A DNA stretch of 64,000 nucleotides, from contig LSAX01000010.1 in the NCBI GenBank assembly GCA_001557505.1, positions 1,240,001 through 1,304,000 of the forward strand, read 5' to 3'. Below, one piece after another: positions 12,389 to 23,956 of the stretch. A program made the translations under genes and the position numbers. The notes beneath the pieces were generated by a model. It had not been told where the DNA came from and did not search any database. It was given only the letters and a program-made list of their open reading frames with translations. This DNA comes from Reticulascus tulasneorum. Taxonomy: Eukaryota > Ascomycota > Sordariomycetes > Glomerellales > Reticulascaceae. Within the stretch, counting starts at the first letter, position 1. The number at the start of each line of letters is the position of its first letter.

Positions 12389-12578
12389 TGATCATAAGTT
12401 TCTGGGATTAGGATACCATGCTGCTCTTCAGGCGTTTTAACAAAATGGTCCATTTGGGATGATATATGGCAGTTTGAGGCATCTTGATTGACCACAGTGG
12501 TTGTTATATGTAGTGTACAATAAATAGTGAGTCCAAGGCCATGGCCATCTCTTCATGCTCTTCAGTCTCACAACCTCG

Positions 12579-15122
12579 TCAGTCATCCTCAAGAAGATGG
12601 CAGTCCGCAGCAATGGCCCAAAAGGCATGTTTCCAGTATCGAGCGTCCGGCTCCTTTACCTGCCGGCCCTTCACTTGCGGTCTCGATTGCTGCCTTACTG
12701 TCTGGACTAGTTTCTTCGCGGCCTCCCACTCCTTTCTTTGGATTAGTGCTCGTAAAACAGGCTCCAGCGGAGGCAGAGTAGGCCAGATCGCCCAGTCGTC
12801 CAAGTCATAGAAGATTTCCAGCGCACTCCCCGGGTCTCCACACTCGGCATAGCCTTTCATGACCATCTCCCAAAAGCCTCGGTCTGTGAGATCCCGGGTT
12901 TTGACCCGCCGGTCGGCAACGAGGGACTTGACAGCATCCAAGTCAGGGGGGTTGAGACTGAAATAGTGCTGGGCAAGGATCGTGCACATTTGTGTCGTCG
13001 GCTGCTTGCCGCTGCGTCGCAAATGGGCCATGACGGCCCTAATAGGCGCATCTCCGGCTGGCATCAGAACGTGGAGCATCTTGGCGTATATCTCCTGATT
13101 TGGTACTATACCGCAGGTGTCCATTTCGCGGAACACCTTCTCAACGGTTTCCCTCTGCTCTTCCGGTGACTGGTCTTCCAGTTCCTCCATCGCAGACTCC
13201 AGGATGATTGTAAATGATGCACCATCTGGTGCTATACCTTGCTTCTGCATCATTTGCAGAAGCTTGTCCACTTCACCACCCAGGCCCTTCTTGAGCATCT
13301 TTCCCACGAGCATGTTATATGTGAACACGTCAGGTTCGATTCGCTCCCGACTTGCCCACGCAAGAATATGCTGTACTTTATCCAGTTCATCCCGCTGGAG
13401 AAGCCCAGACACACAAGCGTTGACGCAAACTATGGCGGGCTTTACTGCCTTTGATTGCGTTCCTTCCTGTACAGCCTGTTTCCACATAGCAGACATCTCC
13501 TGTAGTGCTTTGATACCGGCTGTTGGCCCTCCCAGGGCGCTCTCGGCCGCTATCTTACTTGTCCATATCTCTTTGTCTAACTTCATGTTGGATTGGACTA
13601 TTTGAGACCATAGATGCTGTATAGGCACAAGCTGCTTGGCCTTCTTCCATCCCTGAATCATAGCTGTGAAGGTTCTGACCGTTGGCTCAACCCCGATGCT
13701 CTTCATAAACTCGATTACTTGTACCGTCGATTTCGACGACTCGTCTGCTGGTGCTGCATGTTTGCTACAGTAGGCAAAGAGAGCAAAATCAAACAACTCG
13801 GGGTTGTTTCGAAGATCACGGGTCCTGTTTTCGGAACTCTGCGTTGGGGAGACAAGATCGTTCCAAACGGCATTAATCTTAGCTATACCCTGGGTCCTTA
13901 TTGCTGCCGAGAAGCGTTTGTGCCAAGCAGCGTAGGAGAAGTAGGTCTGGGGTTGCTGTCGCACCTGTCGCGAAATTTCGAGCTTGACGACTTGAGGGGC
14001 TTGTGTTTCTGGAGGTGTCCGGTTTACCTTCCATGTAGCTCTTGGAAGGACATATTCTCCCAACTCTGGGTATTGAGCAAAGACTTCTTCTAGTTTCGGC
14101 TTGTCCAGGCGCTCGATAAGCGGTTTAGCTGCTAAGAGCAACGGCTCCGCAAGCTCTCGAGCCTTGGTCATGCCATTTTCGGCATCTGATAAGAGCACAA
14201 AGGTCGCGATGATTGCTGGTAGCAATTCACCCGACTCCGAAGCCCTGTATTGAGGAAATAAAGACTGCAGTGTCGTGGTTGGGCCATCCAAGTCTTTCAG
14301 CGCAGGAAGATTGAACTTTGGGTCGCCTTCTGCTAAGCCAACGCTGACGCGCCTAAGAGCAGAAAAATGCTTCCAGAAAGCCACAAGCTCTTCCAGTAGC
14401 TCATTTTGGTATGCCAGTCCAACCTTGGATTCTCGGGATTCGATAAGCCACTTGAGAAGCGCGAGAGCGAGTGCGAGACGCCTCGGCGCTTTCAAGTCGC
14501 CGAGATCAGCCCATGCCTTGCAGATATCCGTGGTCGATATCGTCCCTGAGCCAGGGTTCCTCATCTTCAAGTCCGCAGCATGTCCCACTGCTTTGGGTAT
14601 CGCCTTGTGGAGAACCTTGGGTATGGGACCCTGTAACAAAAGCGTCTGTGGTATGATCTTGTCCTTTACTAGGGAGAAGCATTCTGCCGCGACCACATCT
14701 GGGGAGCCAGTCTTTGTCTGGATCATTGCTCGGAGAGCTTCAGCGTAAGAATGAAGGCGGCCGAGTATAATCTGTTCGCTGTCCCGGCCTGGCGTGCCTC
14801 CCTCAGATTCCGCTGATGCTGTCTCAGTAACCGTACGTTCGAACAGATCCAATATCCTTTGCCTCGATTCCTTTTTCTTCGGCTCCCATTTCCTTGACTG
14901 CTCCGAGCCCAAGTGATTTGGCTTGTGAATCGTCAACCGTGGGGAAGGCTCGTGCAATGGACCAGAACGACTCTGGCTCGACAAATCAGGTCGGTCATCG
15001 GGGACGAGATTGGCAGAGGTCGCAGTCGAGCTCTGTCGGACCGCCAGGTGTGAAGAGGCTGCAGTGATTAGCTTCAATCGGCACCTTGCGCATATTGGGC
15101 GCGCAACCAGCATTGCGACCAT
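12579..15122 (-). CDS. Mitochondrial pentatricopeptide repeat (PPR) protein
   Basis: Single exon, 847 residues from the ATG at 15120-15122. The first residues (MVAMLVARPICARCRLKL) are basic and free of acidic residues, like a mitochondrial presequence. The C-terminal third (about 510-790) holds tandem helical pairs of PPR type, for example VRTFTAMIQGWKKAKQ, DVFTYNMLVGKMLKKG, DGASFTIILESAMEEL and NQEIYAKMLHVLM. PPR proteins bind organellar RNA and govern its stability or translation. The fungal large-PPR group includes Cya-5/Pet309, needed for COX1 mRNA, but I cannot assign this one to that target. A second in-frame ATG lies three codons in. The first 500 residues are helical without a named domain. 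It lies tail to tail with the Mis12 gene. Confidence 0.85.
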   Translation of the reverse strand: MVAMLVARPICARCRLKLITAASSHLAVRQSSTATSANLVPDDRPDLSSQSRSGPLHEPSPRLTIHKPNHLGSEQSRKWEPKKKESRQRILDLFERTVTETASAESEGGTPGRDSEQIILGRLHSYAEALRAMIQTKTGSPDVVAAECFSLVKDKIIPQTLLLQGPIPKVLHKAIPKAVGHAADLKMRNPGSGTISTTDICKAWADLGDLKAPRRLALALALLKWLIESRESKVGLAYQNELLEELVAFWKHFSALRRVSVGLAEGDPKFNLPALKDLDGPTTTLQSLFPQYRASESGELLPAIIATFVLLSDAENGMTKARELAEPLLLAAKPLIERLDKPKLEEVFAQYPELGEYVLPRATWKVNRTPPETQAPQVVKLEISRQVRQQPQTYFSYAAWHKRFSAAIRTQGIAKINAVWNDLVSPTQSSENRTRDLRNNPELFDFALFAYCSKHAAPADESSKSTVQVIEFMKSIGVEPTVRTFTAMIQGWKKAKQLVPIQHLWSQIVQSNMKLDKEIWTSKIAAESALGGPTAGIKALQEMSAMWKQAVQEGTQSKAVKPAIVCVNACVSGLLQRDELDKVQHILAWASRERIEPDVFTYNMLVGKMLKKGLGGEVDKLLQMMQKQGIAPDGASFTIILESAMEELEDQSPEEQRETVEKVFREMDTCGIVPNQEIYAKMLHVLMPAGDAPIRAVMAHLRRSGKQPTTQMCTILAQHYFSLNPPDLDAVKSLVADRRVKTRDLTDRGFWEMVMKGYAECGDPGSALEIFYDLDDWAIWPTLPPLEPVLRALIQRKEWEAAKKLVQTVRQQSRPQVKGRQVKEPDARYWKHAFWAIAADCHLLEDD

Positions 15123-15562
15123 GAGCCGCAAAGATGGGAACGATGCAGGAGTTGGTGTTTGTAGGAGGTGGTCCTAAATTTTGACTTGGCGCACGATGCC
15201 TACCTTGAAGGTTATTGCTGGGCGCGCCCCCAAAAAAAGGTTTAGTGCCTAAACCCCTGGAGCTGTACCCTGTGCATGGACGCGCCCGCCTGCAGCCTTT
15301 GTCCCAGAATGGGCGGACAGGACATGTAGTGAGCACAAAAAGCCACAAGAACAGGGACTTCGTGGTATTAGACAATGTCCCATATGTGGAGGTACACTTC
15401 GTAGTGGAAATATAGTACTCTATGTTACAAAAAAAACAAAAAAAAAGACCCCCATGCCTTAGACACTCACAGGAATCAAAGGCGAGAACTTGATCTGCCA
15501 GTCCGTAAGCACTTCTATAGATGTCTCTCTTGAGGGATGCATCATCCATGGTCAGGAGAGCC
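15123..15562. other. Short intergenic region upstream of PPR gene
   Basis: This 440-nt stretch between the GST stop and the PPR start is the PPR promoter region. It includes A-rich runs at about 15427-15446 (A8 and A9 broken by single C). No gene seen. Confidence 0.5.
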
Positions 15563-16481
15563 TCACTTAGCACGAGTGAGAGTAGGCTCGAAATGGCCAT
15601 CAAGCTCCCGAATCTTATCACCTGACTTCTTGTACCCAGGTTCGGCTTCCAGGCGCTCAATGTATTCGAACACTTTAGGGTAAGCAGCCTTCGCAGATCC
15701 ACCTTCCCAGCTACCCATGCCGTCCATACGGCCTTTCGCGGCGATTAATGAGAAGCTCATCAGGATATCGGCGCCAGTCAGTCGATCGCCGCAAAGAAAC
15801 TTGCCGCCGCCTCCTGGAGCAGTCTCGAGGAGATTGGTCATGAACTTGAGATGTCTGTTCGCGTTTGGGAAGACGAACGCGGCATATATCCTATTGGCAA
15901 CTGCAGATGTTATGGGCCGGATCAAAAACGGAACTTTTGTTGATTTGAGAGCTTGTCATGGTTAGTCAAGAGGTCACAATGGCTTTGGGAAAGGAGGCAC
16001 ACATGACAAGACAAGAGACACTGAGAGGACCGGCATCCAGCTTCCCTCGGCGTAGTGAAGAAGATACTGATATCGCATCCACTCTTCAGTCTCTCCCGCA
16101 ATCTTCCCTTCCTGGCCCTCCTTCCATCGCTGAGGAGCAAGACTGGTGCCTTTGCCGAAGTGCTCGCAGAGGTACTGGACAATGAATCCACTTTCCGCCA
16201 ATTTAATAGACTCAGTAGAGCCAGGAGGAGTTATCTCGATGATAGGAGACTTCCCAAGCGGGTGGACCTTCTCTAGCTCCGGTGGCGCAAACATTGTCTC
16301 CTTGTTCCTGTGGAAGATCTCGATGTCATATTTCAACTTGAGTTCTTCCAAAAGCCAGAGGATGTTTTGAGCCCGCGATTGGTCAAGCCTATACAAGTGT
16401 GAGCGATATACGTAGATGACCCAATGGGCTAACTCACCAATAAAGCTTGACCTTGGGTTCCTCTACCGTTGTCGCAGCCAT
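15563..16481 (-). CDS. Glutathione S-transferase (Gtt1-like)
   Basis: Three exons on the minus strand (16438-16481, 16003-16388, 15563-15933) give 266 residues. The N-terminal thioredoxin-fold half (about 10-95) starts KLYWLDQSRAQNILWLLEEL and carries the glutathione-binding SESGFIVQYL-type signature, here LAESGFIVQYLCEHFG. The helical C-terminal half has RYQYLLHYAEGSWMPVL and LCGDRLTGADILMSF, the latter being the N-capping region typical of GSTs. Such enzymes conjugate glutathione to electrophiles in the cytosol. The donor of intron 2 (GTGTGC) was chosen because it alone gives the right phase and a normal GST sequence (PFLIRPI). The frame is open upstream of the start, but the TATA box at 16618-16623 argues that translation begins at 16481. 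Confidence 0.9.
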
Positions 16482-17472
16482 TGAATCCGTGGCGAAGTCT
16501 CGAGACAAGAGCTTATAAGGGTAGCAAGTGTGGTGAACTAGATATCGGTGAGGCTTGGCTGTGAAATGGTAATGGCTTCTATTCCACCCGATGGAACTTA
16601 TTGAGACGCTGACTCTCTTTATACACGACATGTGGCTTGATGGAGGGCGGGATTGCTTGCGACTAGTGGCCCGAATGCAAATGCATCCGCCCCTGCAATC
16701 CATGACGAAGCTATGGGCTAGCTCCCCACATTGAGATGTGCCTCGGAACAAGCCTCGGTATAACCGAGCAAGGCCTGTATGTAGATTCACAGGGCCGCAT
16801 TGTTACGGAATTCTGACATTGTCGGAACGAAATGGTGCGGAAAAGCACCGGTCAAATGTTACCAAACAGTTGCACGTTTGTGAATTCAAAGGCCGGTGGA
16901 TGTTCGCAGCTCGAAATGTGCAGTCATGAACCACTGTGGTCCAACTAGGTGAAGGCGATCACATTTGCGAAGTGTCCCGAAACTCTAATGCAATTAGACT
17001 ACGTAGCACCTAATAAAAGCCTTCCTAGATACTAATTCAATCGCTGGAAATGCTGGGTATACTATTGGAACACGAGTTTCTTACCACAGTCTCCAAACAT
17101 AGAGGTTACTCCTAGATTTTCGTTCAATTACTCCAGTGCGTAAACCCGACGGTATGTTCTTAATCTTCAATTGCAGATTGGATTGAAACTGTGCAGGACC
17201 GGCTGCTGCAGGTTTAAGCGGAAAGGATGAACAGGTAACCATACAGATCGCTGGTGGGGCAGTTCAATTAGGTTCTTGTCCTCAATTTTAAGGCTCCCAG
17301 TCTTCTGCCTCATTACCTAAGCACTCAACTCCAAGCCCTCAAGATGGAGCCAGGCCATCATCAACATCGCCATTAAAGATCGAGGGAACCCATTGTCCCC
17401 CTCAATTATCGCCATTAAATACGCCACTTTCTCTACAGGACTATCCAAGAGCATTCTTCGCTCTCGATCAAA
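16482..17472. other. Divergent intergenic region (GST / NDUFB4-like)
   Basis: This 991-nt region lies between divergent starts. Apart from the TATA box I see no gene or repeat. It holds the promoters of the GST gene and of the complex I subunit gene. Confidence 0.5.
16618..16623 (-). promoter_or_regulatory. TATA box of the GST gene
   Basis: TATAAA on the minus strand (TTTATA on plus), about 137 nt upstream of the GST start codon. Its position fits a core promoter and supports the downstream ATG at 16481 over in-frame upstream ATGs. Confidence 0.5.
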
Positions 17473-17885
17473 ATGGCGGGCGGTGTCAAGCACAACCGTA
17501 AGCAGAATTGAGTCGGCAGACGGGGAAGAGCAAGCTAACAGTCACATCAGGAATGGCCATGGACCCAGCCTTGGTCAAGCTGGCGAGTGAGTTACTTCCT
17601 GCAAGGCTAGAGAGTTGAATTGCCGTGGAACCATAGAAGCGACTGACCTCAATCGCACAGACATGCAGTCCAATCGACACATCTACTTCCGATGGACACC
17701 CAGAACGGTCCGCATTACGTTGATTTACGCAGTTGTCGTGCCCCTCATCTTCGGATACGCAGGCTACAAGACAGACGTGAGTGGTTTAGGAATATGGGAC
17801 CAAGTGTAGGGCTTTAGGCTGACAATTGCAGGGCTTATTCGACCTCCGAGCGAAACGAAAGGGCGATCTGATTGTTGAACGGTAG
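17473..17885 (+). CDS. Complex I accessory subunit, NDUFB4/B15-like
   Basis: Four tiny exons (17473-17497, 17551-17586, 17661-17776, 17832-17885) give only 76 residues. The protein starts MAGGVKHNRMAMDPALVKL. It then has an aromatic-basic segment (YFRWTPRTVRI), one membrane helix (LIYAVVVPLIFGYAGY, about 43-58) and a basic tail ending RAKRKGDLIVER. This matches the small fungal subunit of mitochondrial NADH:ubiquinone oxidoreductase related to NDUFB4/B15 (about 6.6 kDa class in older fungal annotation). The subunit sits in the distal membrane arm and is structural. All four joints have standard GT/AG sites and keep the frame. Because no exon exceeds 39 codons, the gene is easily missed by simple ORF searches. 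Identification rests on recalled family sequence. Confidence 0.8.
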
Positions 17886-18090
17886 ACCTTTGGTGGAAGC
17901 TTCAAGGAACTTGTACATAAAGGAATCAAAGAATTAAGAGTTTATTTGGCATCACTTTCAAATCATATTGGCCAGTCAACGGATTGTTGCCATTGAACTG
18001 TTGATAATTCACATTGAGGACGCTGCATCCTTGGGGTATGAAAGTCTCGCAACCAGTTTGCCTACCGAAACGCCATGCAGTAAGCATAAA

Positions 18091-18921
18091 TCACCACCTA
18101 CCCCGTCCTCTGGATCGGACGGAAGGCCCATCTGGGAGTCTCTCTCCTCTTCGCCATTCCCCCATCGGAAAGCTGCCGCCGCCACCGCCACCTCCTCCGC
18201 CTCCTCCTCCGTCCCGCCGGCCTCCTCGTCCTCGACGTTCGAAGGCACTGTCCCGCCTATCGTGTTGTGGCGTGGGCCCTACGGGCCCTCTTGCGTCATT
18301 AGTAGCGGCTGGTCTCTCCCGTATTGCCGTCATAGTTGGCGCAACCGATCCATCAGCTAATGGTGGCAGGATAGCGCACGCAACATAGTCGCCAACCACA
18401 AACTTCGCGTCGCCCAGCGTCTTATCTTGGGATGTCTGGTTCTCCGAAGCAGAGAGTACGCCCGAGGTTTCTATATCTTCCGGCGCTGTGGCTCCGTCTG
18501 TCAAGACCCCAGGCCCACCTTCACCAATAACTACACTGCCCAGGTCCCTCAGGAGGAATCTACTTTGGCGCGAGTGCGAGTTGTTGGAATAGCCTGCTGG
18601 AACAGTGCGGACATCGGGGTAAACTAGTCTGAATGCGACTCGAGTACCTATAGCTGGGTCCGGAAGTAGAGATGGGTTTTCCGCAGCAAGTTGATCGGTG
18701 AGCTCACCGAGCGTAGAGCTTGGCCAGGCATAAAGTGAGAGGTGGGATGGGAGAGAGTGTGACGCAAACTCCTCGGGCCTATAAACTCGTGTTAGGACTG
18801 ATAGTATAGCTCAAGCAGCTCTATGAGGTGCGCACCTGTGGAAAGACCCAGTTTTACAGAACAAGCGCAGTAGGAAAGGCGTGGTCTCTTCGCGATCAGT
18901 CACAGCTGCTGTTGTCGACAT
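18091..18921 (-). CDS. SAP18 family protein
   Basis: Two exons on the minus strand (18836-18921, 18091-18778) with a 57-nt intron give 257 residues. SAP18 is a ubiquitin-fold subunit of Sin3 histone deacetylase and of ASAP/EJC-linked splicing complexes. The signature is clear: FLLRLFCKTGSFHRPEEF, then LYAWPSSTLGELTDQL, RVAFRLVYPD and, after an insert, FVVGDYVACAILPPL. Two features stand out. An insert of roughly 70 residues (Ser/Gly/Thr-rich) sits before the final strand. The C-terminus has a long RGG-like tail with a run of twelve Gly and several RGRG motifs, suggesting RNA binding or phase separation. Its 3' end lies 205 nt from the convergent complex I subunit gene. Confidence 0.87.
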
Positions 18922-19347
18922 GGTCGAACGGCAAAGACCCTTTAGTAATAGCTTCAATGGCGGGTTGTCAGATGCGGATTTGTTTGACTATAGAAGTAGT
19001 GAACCCATTTAGGATCTTTACGGGATCTAAGGTACAATGACTAGACCCACGATGAGGCTGAGTGTGAAAGCTTGATGCATCGATCTTCGGGTGTGCATGT
19101 GCTGTGGGGTATTTTGGGAGCTCCAGTCAATTAACCGACTTATTGCCGTGGATCGACGAAGCGAAATCCGAACTTCAAGCTTTATGACCTCTCGAAATCA
19201 AGCAAAAATCACAACAAAACGTAATCCCTTCTCTGCTCGATTTACAACGAGAGTCAACTAGTAGCAAGCGCTACCAAGCATCAAATATATCACGCGGAAA
19301 GTCTACACCTCTACTGAGCATCGACGACCTCACCTCCATACCCCACC
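18922..19347. promoter_or_regulatory. Divergent promoter of SAP18 and Prp18 genes
   Basis: This 426-nt region between two divergent starts includes the A/C-rich leader of Prp18. Both products take part in RNA processing, so shared control is plausible but not shown by any motif I recognise. Confidence 0.5.
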
Positions 19348-20501
19348 ATGGATTTCGCGGCGCTCATGTCCAAGGAGCTGTCGAAAGCCAAAGGCGACGA
19401 CAGCAGCTCCGGGTCCTCCAAGTTCACCAAGCGTTCGGAAGTCGAATCTCAGCGCAAGGCAGCGTACCTCGCCGAGCAGAAGCGAATCGAAGACGAGCGC
19501 CAGGCCAAAGCGGCGGCGAAACGGAAGCGCGAAGACGAGGTCGAGGCCGAGAACAAGCTACGCGAGGAGAAGCGGCAGAAGCTAGCAGAAGAGTCGCGCA
19601 AGCGCCGGGAGGAGCGGGAGGCCGAGGAAGAGCGCGTGCGGCGGAAACGGCTGGGCTTACCGGAGCTGGTCAAGGCCTCGAGTCAAGATGCTGAGGAGTT
19701 GGAGGAGGGAATGGAGGATATGCCAGACGAGGAGCTTGTAGTAAAGCTGAGAGAGATTGGCGAGCCGGCGGTGCTGTTTGGAGAGAGGCATGCTGCGAGG
19801 CTGAAGAGGTACAGGAGGCTGACCACGGTCATCACGAAGGGACCTATTCCGACTACGTTACAGCTGGTGGAGGAGAAGGAAATGAAGGTTGACGGCACGG
19901 TGCCCAAGGATAAGGAGGGCAGGAAATGGCTGTTCAGACAGCTGGCTTCGTACTTCACCATGGTGTTGACGGAGTACGAACGGGCAATGGAGGCAGAGCG
20001 GCGAGACACAACGGCCAGCAAGACGGCCTACGGCGCGATGGTGCAAAGCCGCGAAAACATGAAGCCTGTACGTCTCCTCCCAAAATCCACTCTCTTTCTC
20101 CCTTTTCCCTCCCCCATCTCATCTTCACTATTCACGACGCACTTCTACACATCTCACCTGCTGACATTCACCTCTAGCTCTTCCGCAAATTCGAGAAGGG
20201 CGACCTGGACGACGACCTCCTCGTCCCGGTCGTGGAGATCGTCAAGGCAGCGCAGGAGAAGCGCTACGTCGACGCCAACGACGGCTACCTGCGCCTCTCC
20301 ATCGGCAAGGCCGCCTGGCCGATCGGCGTAACCATGGTCGGCATCCACGAGCGCAGCGCGCGCGAGAAGCTGCACAACGGCGAGCGCGGGCACGTCATGG
20401 GCGACGAGGTCACGCGCAAGTACCTGCAGAGCATCAAGCGCTGTCTGACATTCGCGCAGGTGCGGTGGCCGCCGTCGGACGTGCGGCAGTTGATGGGCTA
20501 A
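19348..20501 (+). CDS. Pre-mRNA splicing factor Prp18
   Basis: Two exons, 19348-20067 and 20178-20501, give 347 residues. Prp18 is a U5 snRNP-associated factor that acts in the second step of splicing, stabilising the docked 3' splice site. The N-terminal region is a highly charged helix (about 30-105). An SFM/PRP4-like motif follows at about 124-155 (MPDEELVVKLREIGEPAVLF), and then the Prp18 domain (about 190-347). The domain contains the invariant loop WPIGVTMVGIHERSAREK, split-free in exon 2, and ends in KRCLTFAQVRWPP. The length is usual for the family. The 110-nt intron has a CT-rich 3' end (CACCTCTAG). Confidence 0.95.
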
Positions 20502-21408
20502 GCTTTCCAACACGTTCCATGCGGTATGCGACATTCCAGGACAGCGGTGGGTGAGAGAACCGGGCGGGCGGAGCAGGCGGGTTGCCTTGTTTGTGTGGGC
20601 CGGGATTAAGCCATTGGTGCTGCGCAGTAGATTGGTCTTCTACGCAGGGACACAGTGTCAGAAATTAGATAGATTAGAGACCCCCAGGCACTCGGTGTTG
20701 AAAACCCAATACCCCTAAAACAAAACACACTCAAATAACGACAGGGAGTGGAGCAGCTCACGTCATAGCTTAGCTTACTTCCGGCGGCGTGGAAGGGTTG
20801 CATCCTAGTTAGCTGAACCGCAAGCTTATTTACCTCGCCCTTCTTAGCGATGGCAAGCCCGCCAGGATGGGAAAGAGATTCGAAATCAAATGCTTGTTGT
20901 CACATACATTACATGGCTGGTGCTGGCATTGGGGGATGCGACGGACAGGGAGTCGTGCAATTCCGGACTAATTCCCGACATACGTAAGCCGCATGCAGGT
21001 TCCGAAGATTCCGCCGGTGAAAGCCGACTTCGTACCAAAATGCCGCGCCTGTAATTGGTGCCGTTGAGTCAACTCCGATCATGCATCAGGGTCTCTGCCC
21101 ACCAGATTGTCTATTTACGAATCTAGCGTAAGGTACAATGACGTCGGTTTAATGTTTGGACAGGTCCGGTTAGGCTGTGGTTCCAGGCAGCTTTGCTAGT
21201 GCAGAAATAATCTCAACATGTGCGCGACTGATTCAGTACCTGCCGAACGAAACCCGAAACCATGATTGCGGAGCCATTTCGGAGGGCACAAGTAGGCGGC
21301 GGCTTATGCAAATAATCTCAACATGCTCGACCCTTTGTTTGATTTTCACTTCGAGTGAAGTAGACTACCACCTGGCCGCAAACTTTTGACTTGCGGTCCC
21401 ACAATAAA
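20502..21408. other. Convergent intergenic region
   Basis: This 907-nt stretch separates the convergent 3' ends of the Prp18 and CSN1 genes. I see no gene. The words ATAATCTCAACATG appear twice (near 21207 and 21311), a small direct repeat about 100 nt apart. Confidence 0.5.
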
Positions 21409-23172
21409 TCAGTTCTCTTCTCCGCCGGGATGCGCCATCGGCCTGGTCTTATCATACCAAATATCATTGACAGCAGACAGCTGTGGGTGCTGACTTCTCT
21501 TGGGGTTTTTAACCTCCTGGTCGGCTGCGACGATGCTCATGCGCCTTATGCGCTCCGAGGCCTCCCGGTCATAACATCTTACAGCCTCCATGGCTGTGGC
21601 TTGCACCGTCACTCGGGGGTTCGGAGACACTGCAACCAATAGCTAAGAGGGCGGTTCGCATCAGTTTAAGTTCTTGCTCGAGTAAGCACGCACTAGTAGC
21701 GTGATTTGATGCACTTACCTTGTCAATGGTGTTGATCCGTGCTTGTAAGACGCCGTTTCTAATCATGGATGCAAGCTCCTCCACGATGGACTCGCCAGGC
21801 TGCGCGAACGCGTCGTTCATGCTGCTGAGTGTAACGCAGGAGAACGGAATGAAGTATTGGACAATGCATTTGCTCCTGATTTGGGAGTAGATGGCCGGGA
21901 TGTGCCTCTGGAGGTACGTGTCCAAGAGATAGTCCGCTCGATATGCTTCCAATATCGCAAGACATGCCGAGTATCGACCATTAACAAAAAGTGAGATGGC
22001 CTTGCGGATGTGTGATTCTAGTTCGAGGAAGGTCCTGAAGTTCTGGTTGTCTAGGACTTTAGTCTGCAGTTCCTTGCGGTCCATGGTCGCCAGAGCAAGA
22101 AGACCTCCGTAGATGGCAACATCGTTGGGGCTTGCAATATCGTTGTACTCCATACCCTCCTTGCCAGCATCGGTCTGCAGGAAGCTCTTGGCTGCCTCCT
22201 CAAACTTCTCGAGACCCATGAGCCCTATGCCTTGGACGATTTTGACGTAGGGCTGAAGGCCCTTCTCCTCCTCGCCGCTCTGAACCCCGGTAATCTTGTT
22301 CAGGTTCGCGATGACCATGGGCCACTCGCGACGCTGAAGAGAAATGTTGACGAGGTGCTTGCCAACATCTATGATGTGCTTCGAGGTGCTGACATCTGGG
22401 CGCATGCGGCTGTAAGCTTCACCGGCATTGTTGAGCTCGCCGATGTTCTCAAAGTGTCTACCGAGATCCTCATTACCCATCTAAAAGCCGCCGTTAGCTC
22501 ATGAAAGAACCAATAGCCAGGCGGCCACTATTTCATGGGGGGCTGACAAACCCGGATGCTCTCCTTGATGAGGTTGTTCTTATAACCTTTCAACTCATTG
22601 TCCAATCGCTGAGTCTCGATCTTGTTGTCTCGTTCTGTGACGTCAACCCAGACCTTGTCGAATTGGGCCTCTGGCTCAGATGGCGCAGCTATTCGAATGC
22701 AGTCCCACGCATCTCGATAACGCTGGACATCTTTGCCCTTCTTCGCCTCCGCCACGGCGGCCTTCAACGCATCCACACAGAGCGGCACGCATGTTCGGCC
22801 GATGTGGAAGAGCCGATCGAAGCGAGTACGACCTGCAAGGAGGTGAGATGAACGTCCATATCCGGTGAAAGCTTGTCTCTGGGAGTACCCATCCTGGTAG
22901 GGCATTGCCAGACATGGGAGCGGGAGGTGAGGTCAGACAGTAAGCACACGTACCTCTGTAGTTTTGTATGTAAAGGTCCAAATCGAGCTTGGGAGTATCT
23001 TGGGAGCGGGACGAAGGAGCATTAGCGGACGCGCGTCTTGGCGCAGTTTCGTTTCATACATCTCATCAAAGATGGATGACCATGATGAGCCACAAGACAT
23101 ACCTCTGACAATAACCCCTCCCTGGTCGTCCATCAGGGTGAAAAACGCCAACAGGCCGTTAGTGGCTGCCAT
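21409..23172 (-). CDS. COP9 signalosome subunit 1 (CSN1)
   Basis: Five exons on the minus strand (23103-23172, 22954-22998, 22552-22832, 21719-22480, 21409-21642) give 463 residues. CSN1 is the PCI-domain subunit of the COP9 signalosome, which removes Nedd8 from cullins and so controls SCF-type ubiquitin ligases. Diagnostic segments are LDLYIQNYRGRTRFDRL, NNLIKESIRMGNEDLGRHF, the helical repeat region with RMRPDVSTSKHIIDVGKHLV, and the PCI winged helix near 330-440 including INTIDKLLVAVSPNP. The tail is basic (EVKNPKRSQHPQ). I used the ATG at 23170-23172 (MAATNGLLAFF); the frame is open further upstream, so the true N-terminus is the least certain part. In filamentous fungi CSN loss affects development and secondary metabolism. 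Confidence 0.92.
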
Positions 23173-23660
23173 GATGAGGGTGGCCGGTATCAGTTTTATC
23201 GGCCGGTGCGGCTTCCAGGGAAGGTTACCGAAGCTTGTCCCAGCTCTGAAAGACAAGGGGGGGCCGGAGGGGCGGTTAATAGGGGGCGGCCCTTTACGGT
23301 TTAGAGTACGCAGAATCGAAAGGATGATTTGAAAAGGCGAAGAGGAGCACCAGTAGTCGAGGTACCTCGGGGCGTGTGCCTGACTCGAATAGGATGCGGA
23401 TCGAAGGTGGGGGCAGGGGGAAGAAACGGCAATTGGTTGCGACAGTGGGAAGGTGGAATCATGCAGATGTGAGCACTCTCAAGTTTGTGTTGTGCGGAGG
23501 GCAGAGCAGAGTCAGGTGGCGCGTTTGAGCTGGATTTGGACCGTGCTGCGCGGTGCTGCGGGTTTGGAAGCGCCTGATTAGTTGGGTGCAATCAAGGCAC
23601 CAATACCTGCTCAGTCACTTGGATTGTAAGTGTCACGCCTACCTTACGTAGTAATGAGAG

Positions 23661-23706
23661 CAGTCAGTTCAGCCAGTCAGCCAGTCAGCCAGTCAGTCAG
23701 TGTCAG
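23661..23706. repeat. CAGTCAGC-type tandem repeat
   Basis: Three perfect copies of the octamer AGCCAGTC (23671-23694), flanked by the shorter CAGT/CAG units, spanning about 46 nt. Noncoding. Confidence 0.9.
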
Positions 23707-23956
23707 ATGGAAAGTATCCAAGAAAGTGGGGTGTGTGTGCACTGCACCGCAATATCTCGTCCTGCGGGGTAGTTTGTAGGGTTCGAGTTTGAATCCACAC
23801 TGTGCCACCGTCGGTGGCGGTTGGGACGAGATAGCAGAACTCAGAGTTACAGATTGACAGATTAACAGATTAGAGAGAATTCGCACTACCATAAGCGAAG
23901 CTAGAAGATATGGGGTGGTCCGTCAACAATCAAATGGAATCACGAAGGAAGACAAC

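Noticed and set aside
23755..23800. GGTTCGA-like words resembling a tRNA B box
   Set aside because: No matching A box or cloverleaf could be built around them on either strand.
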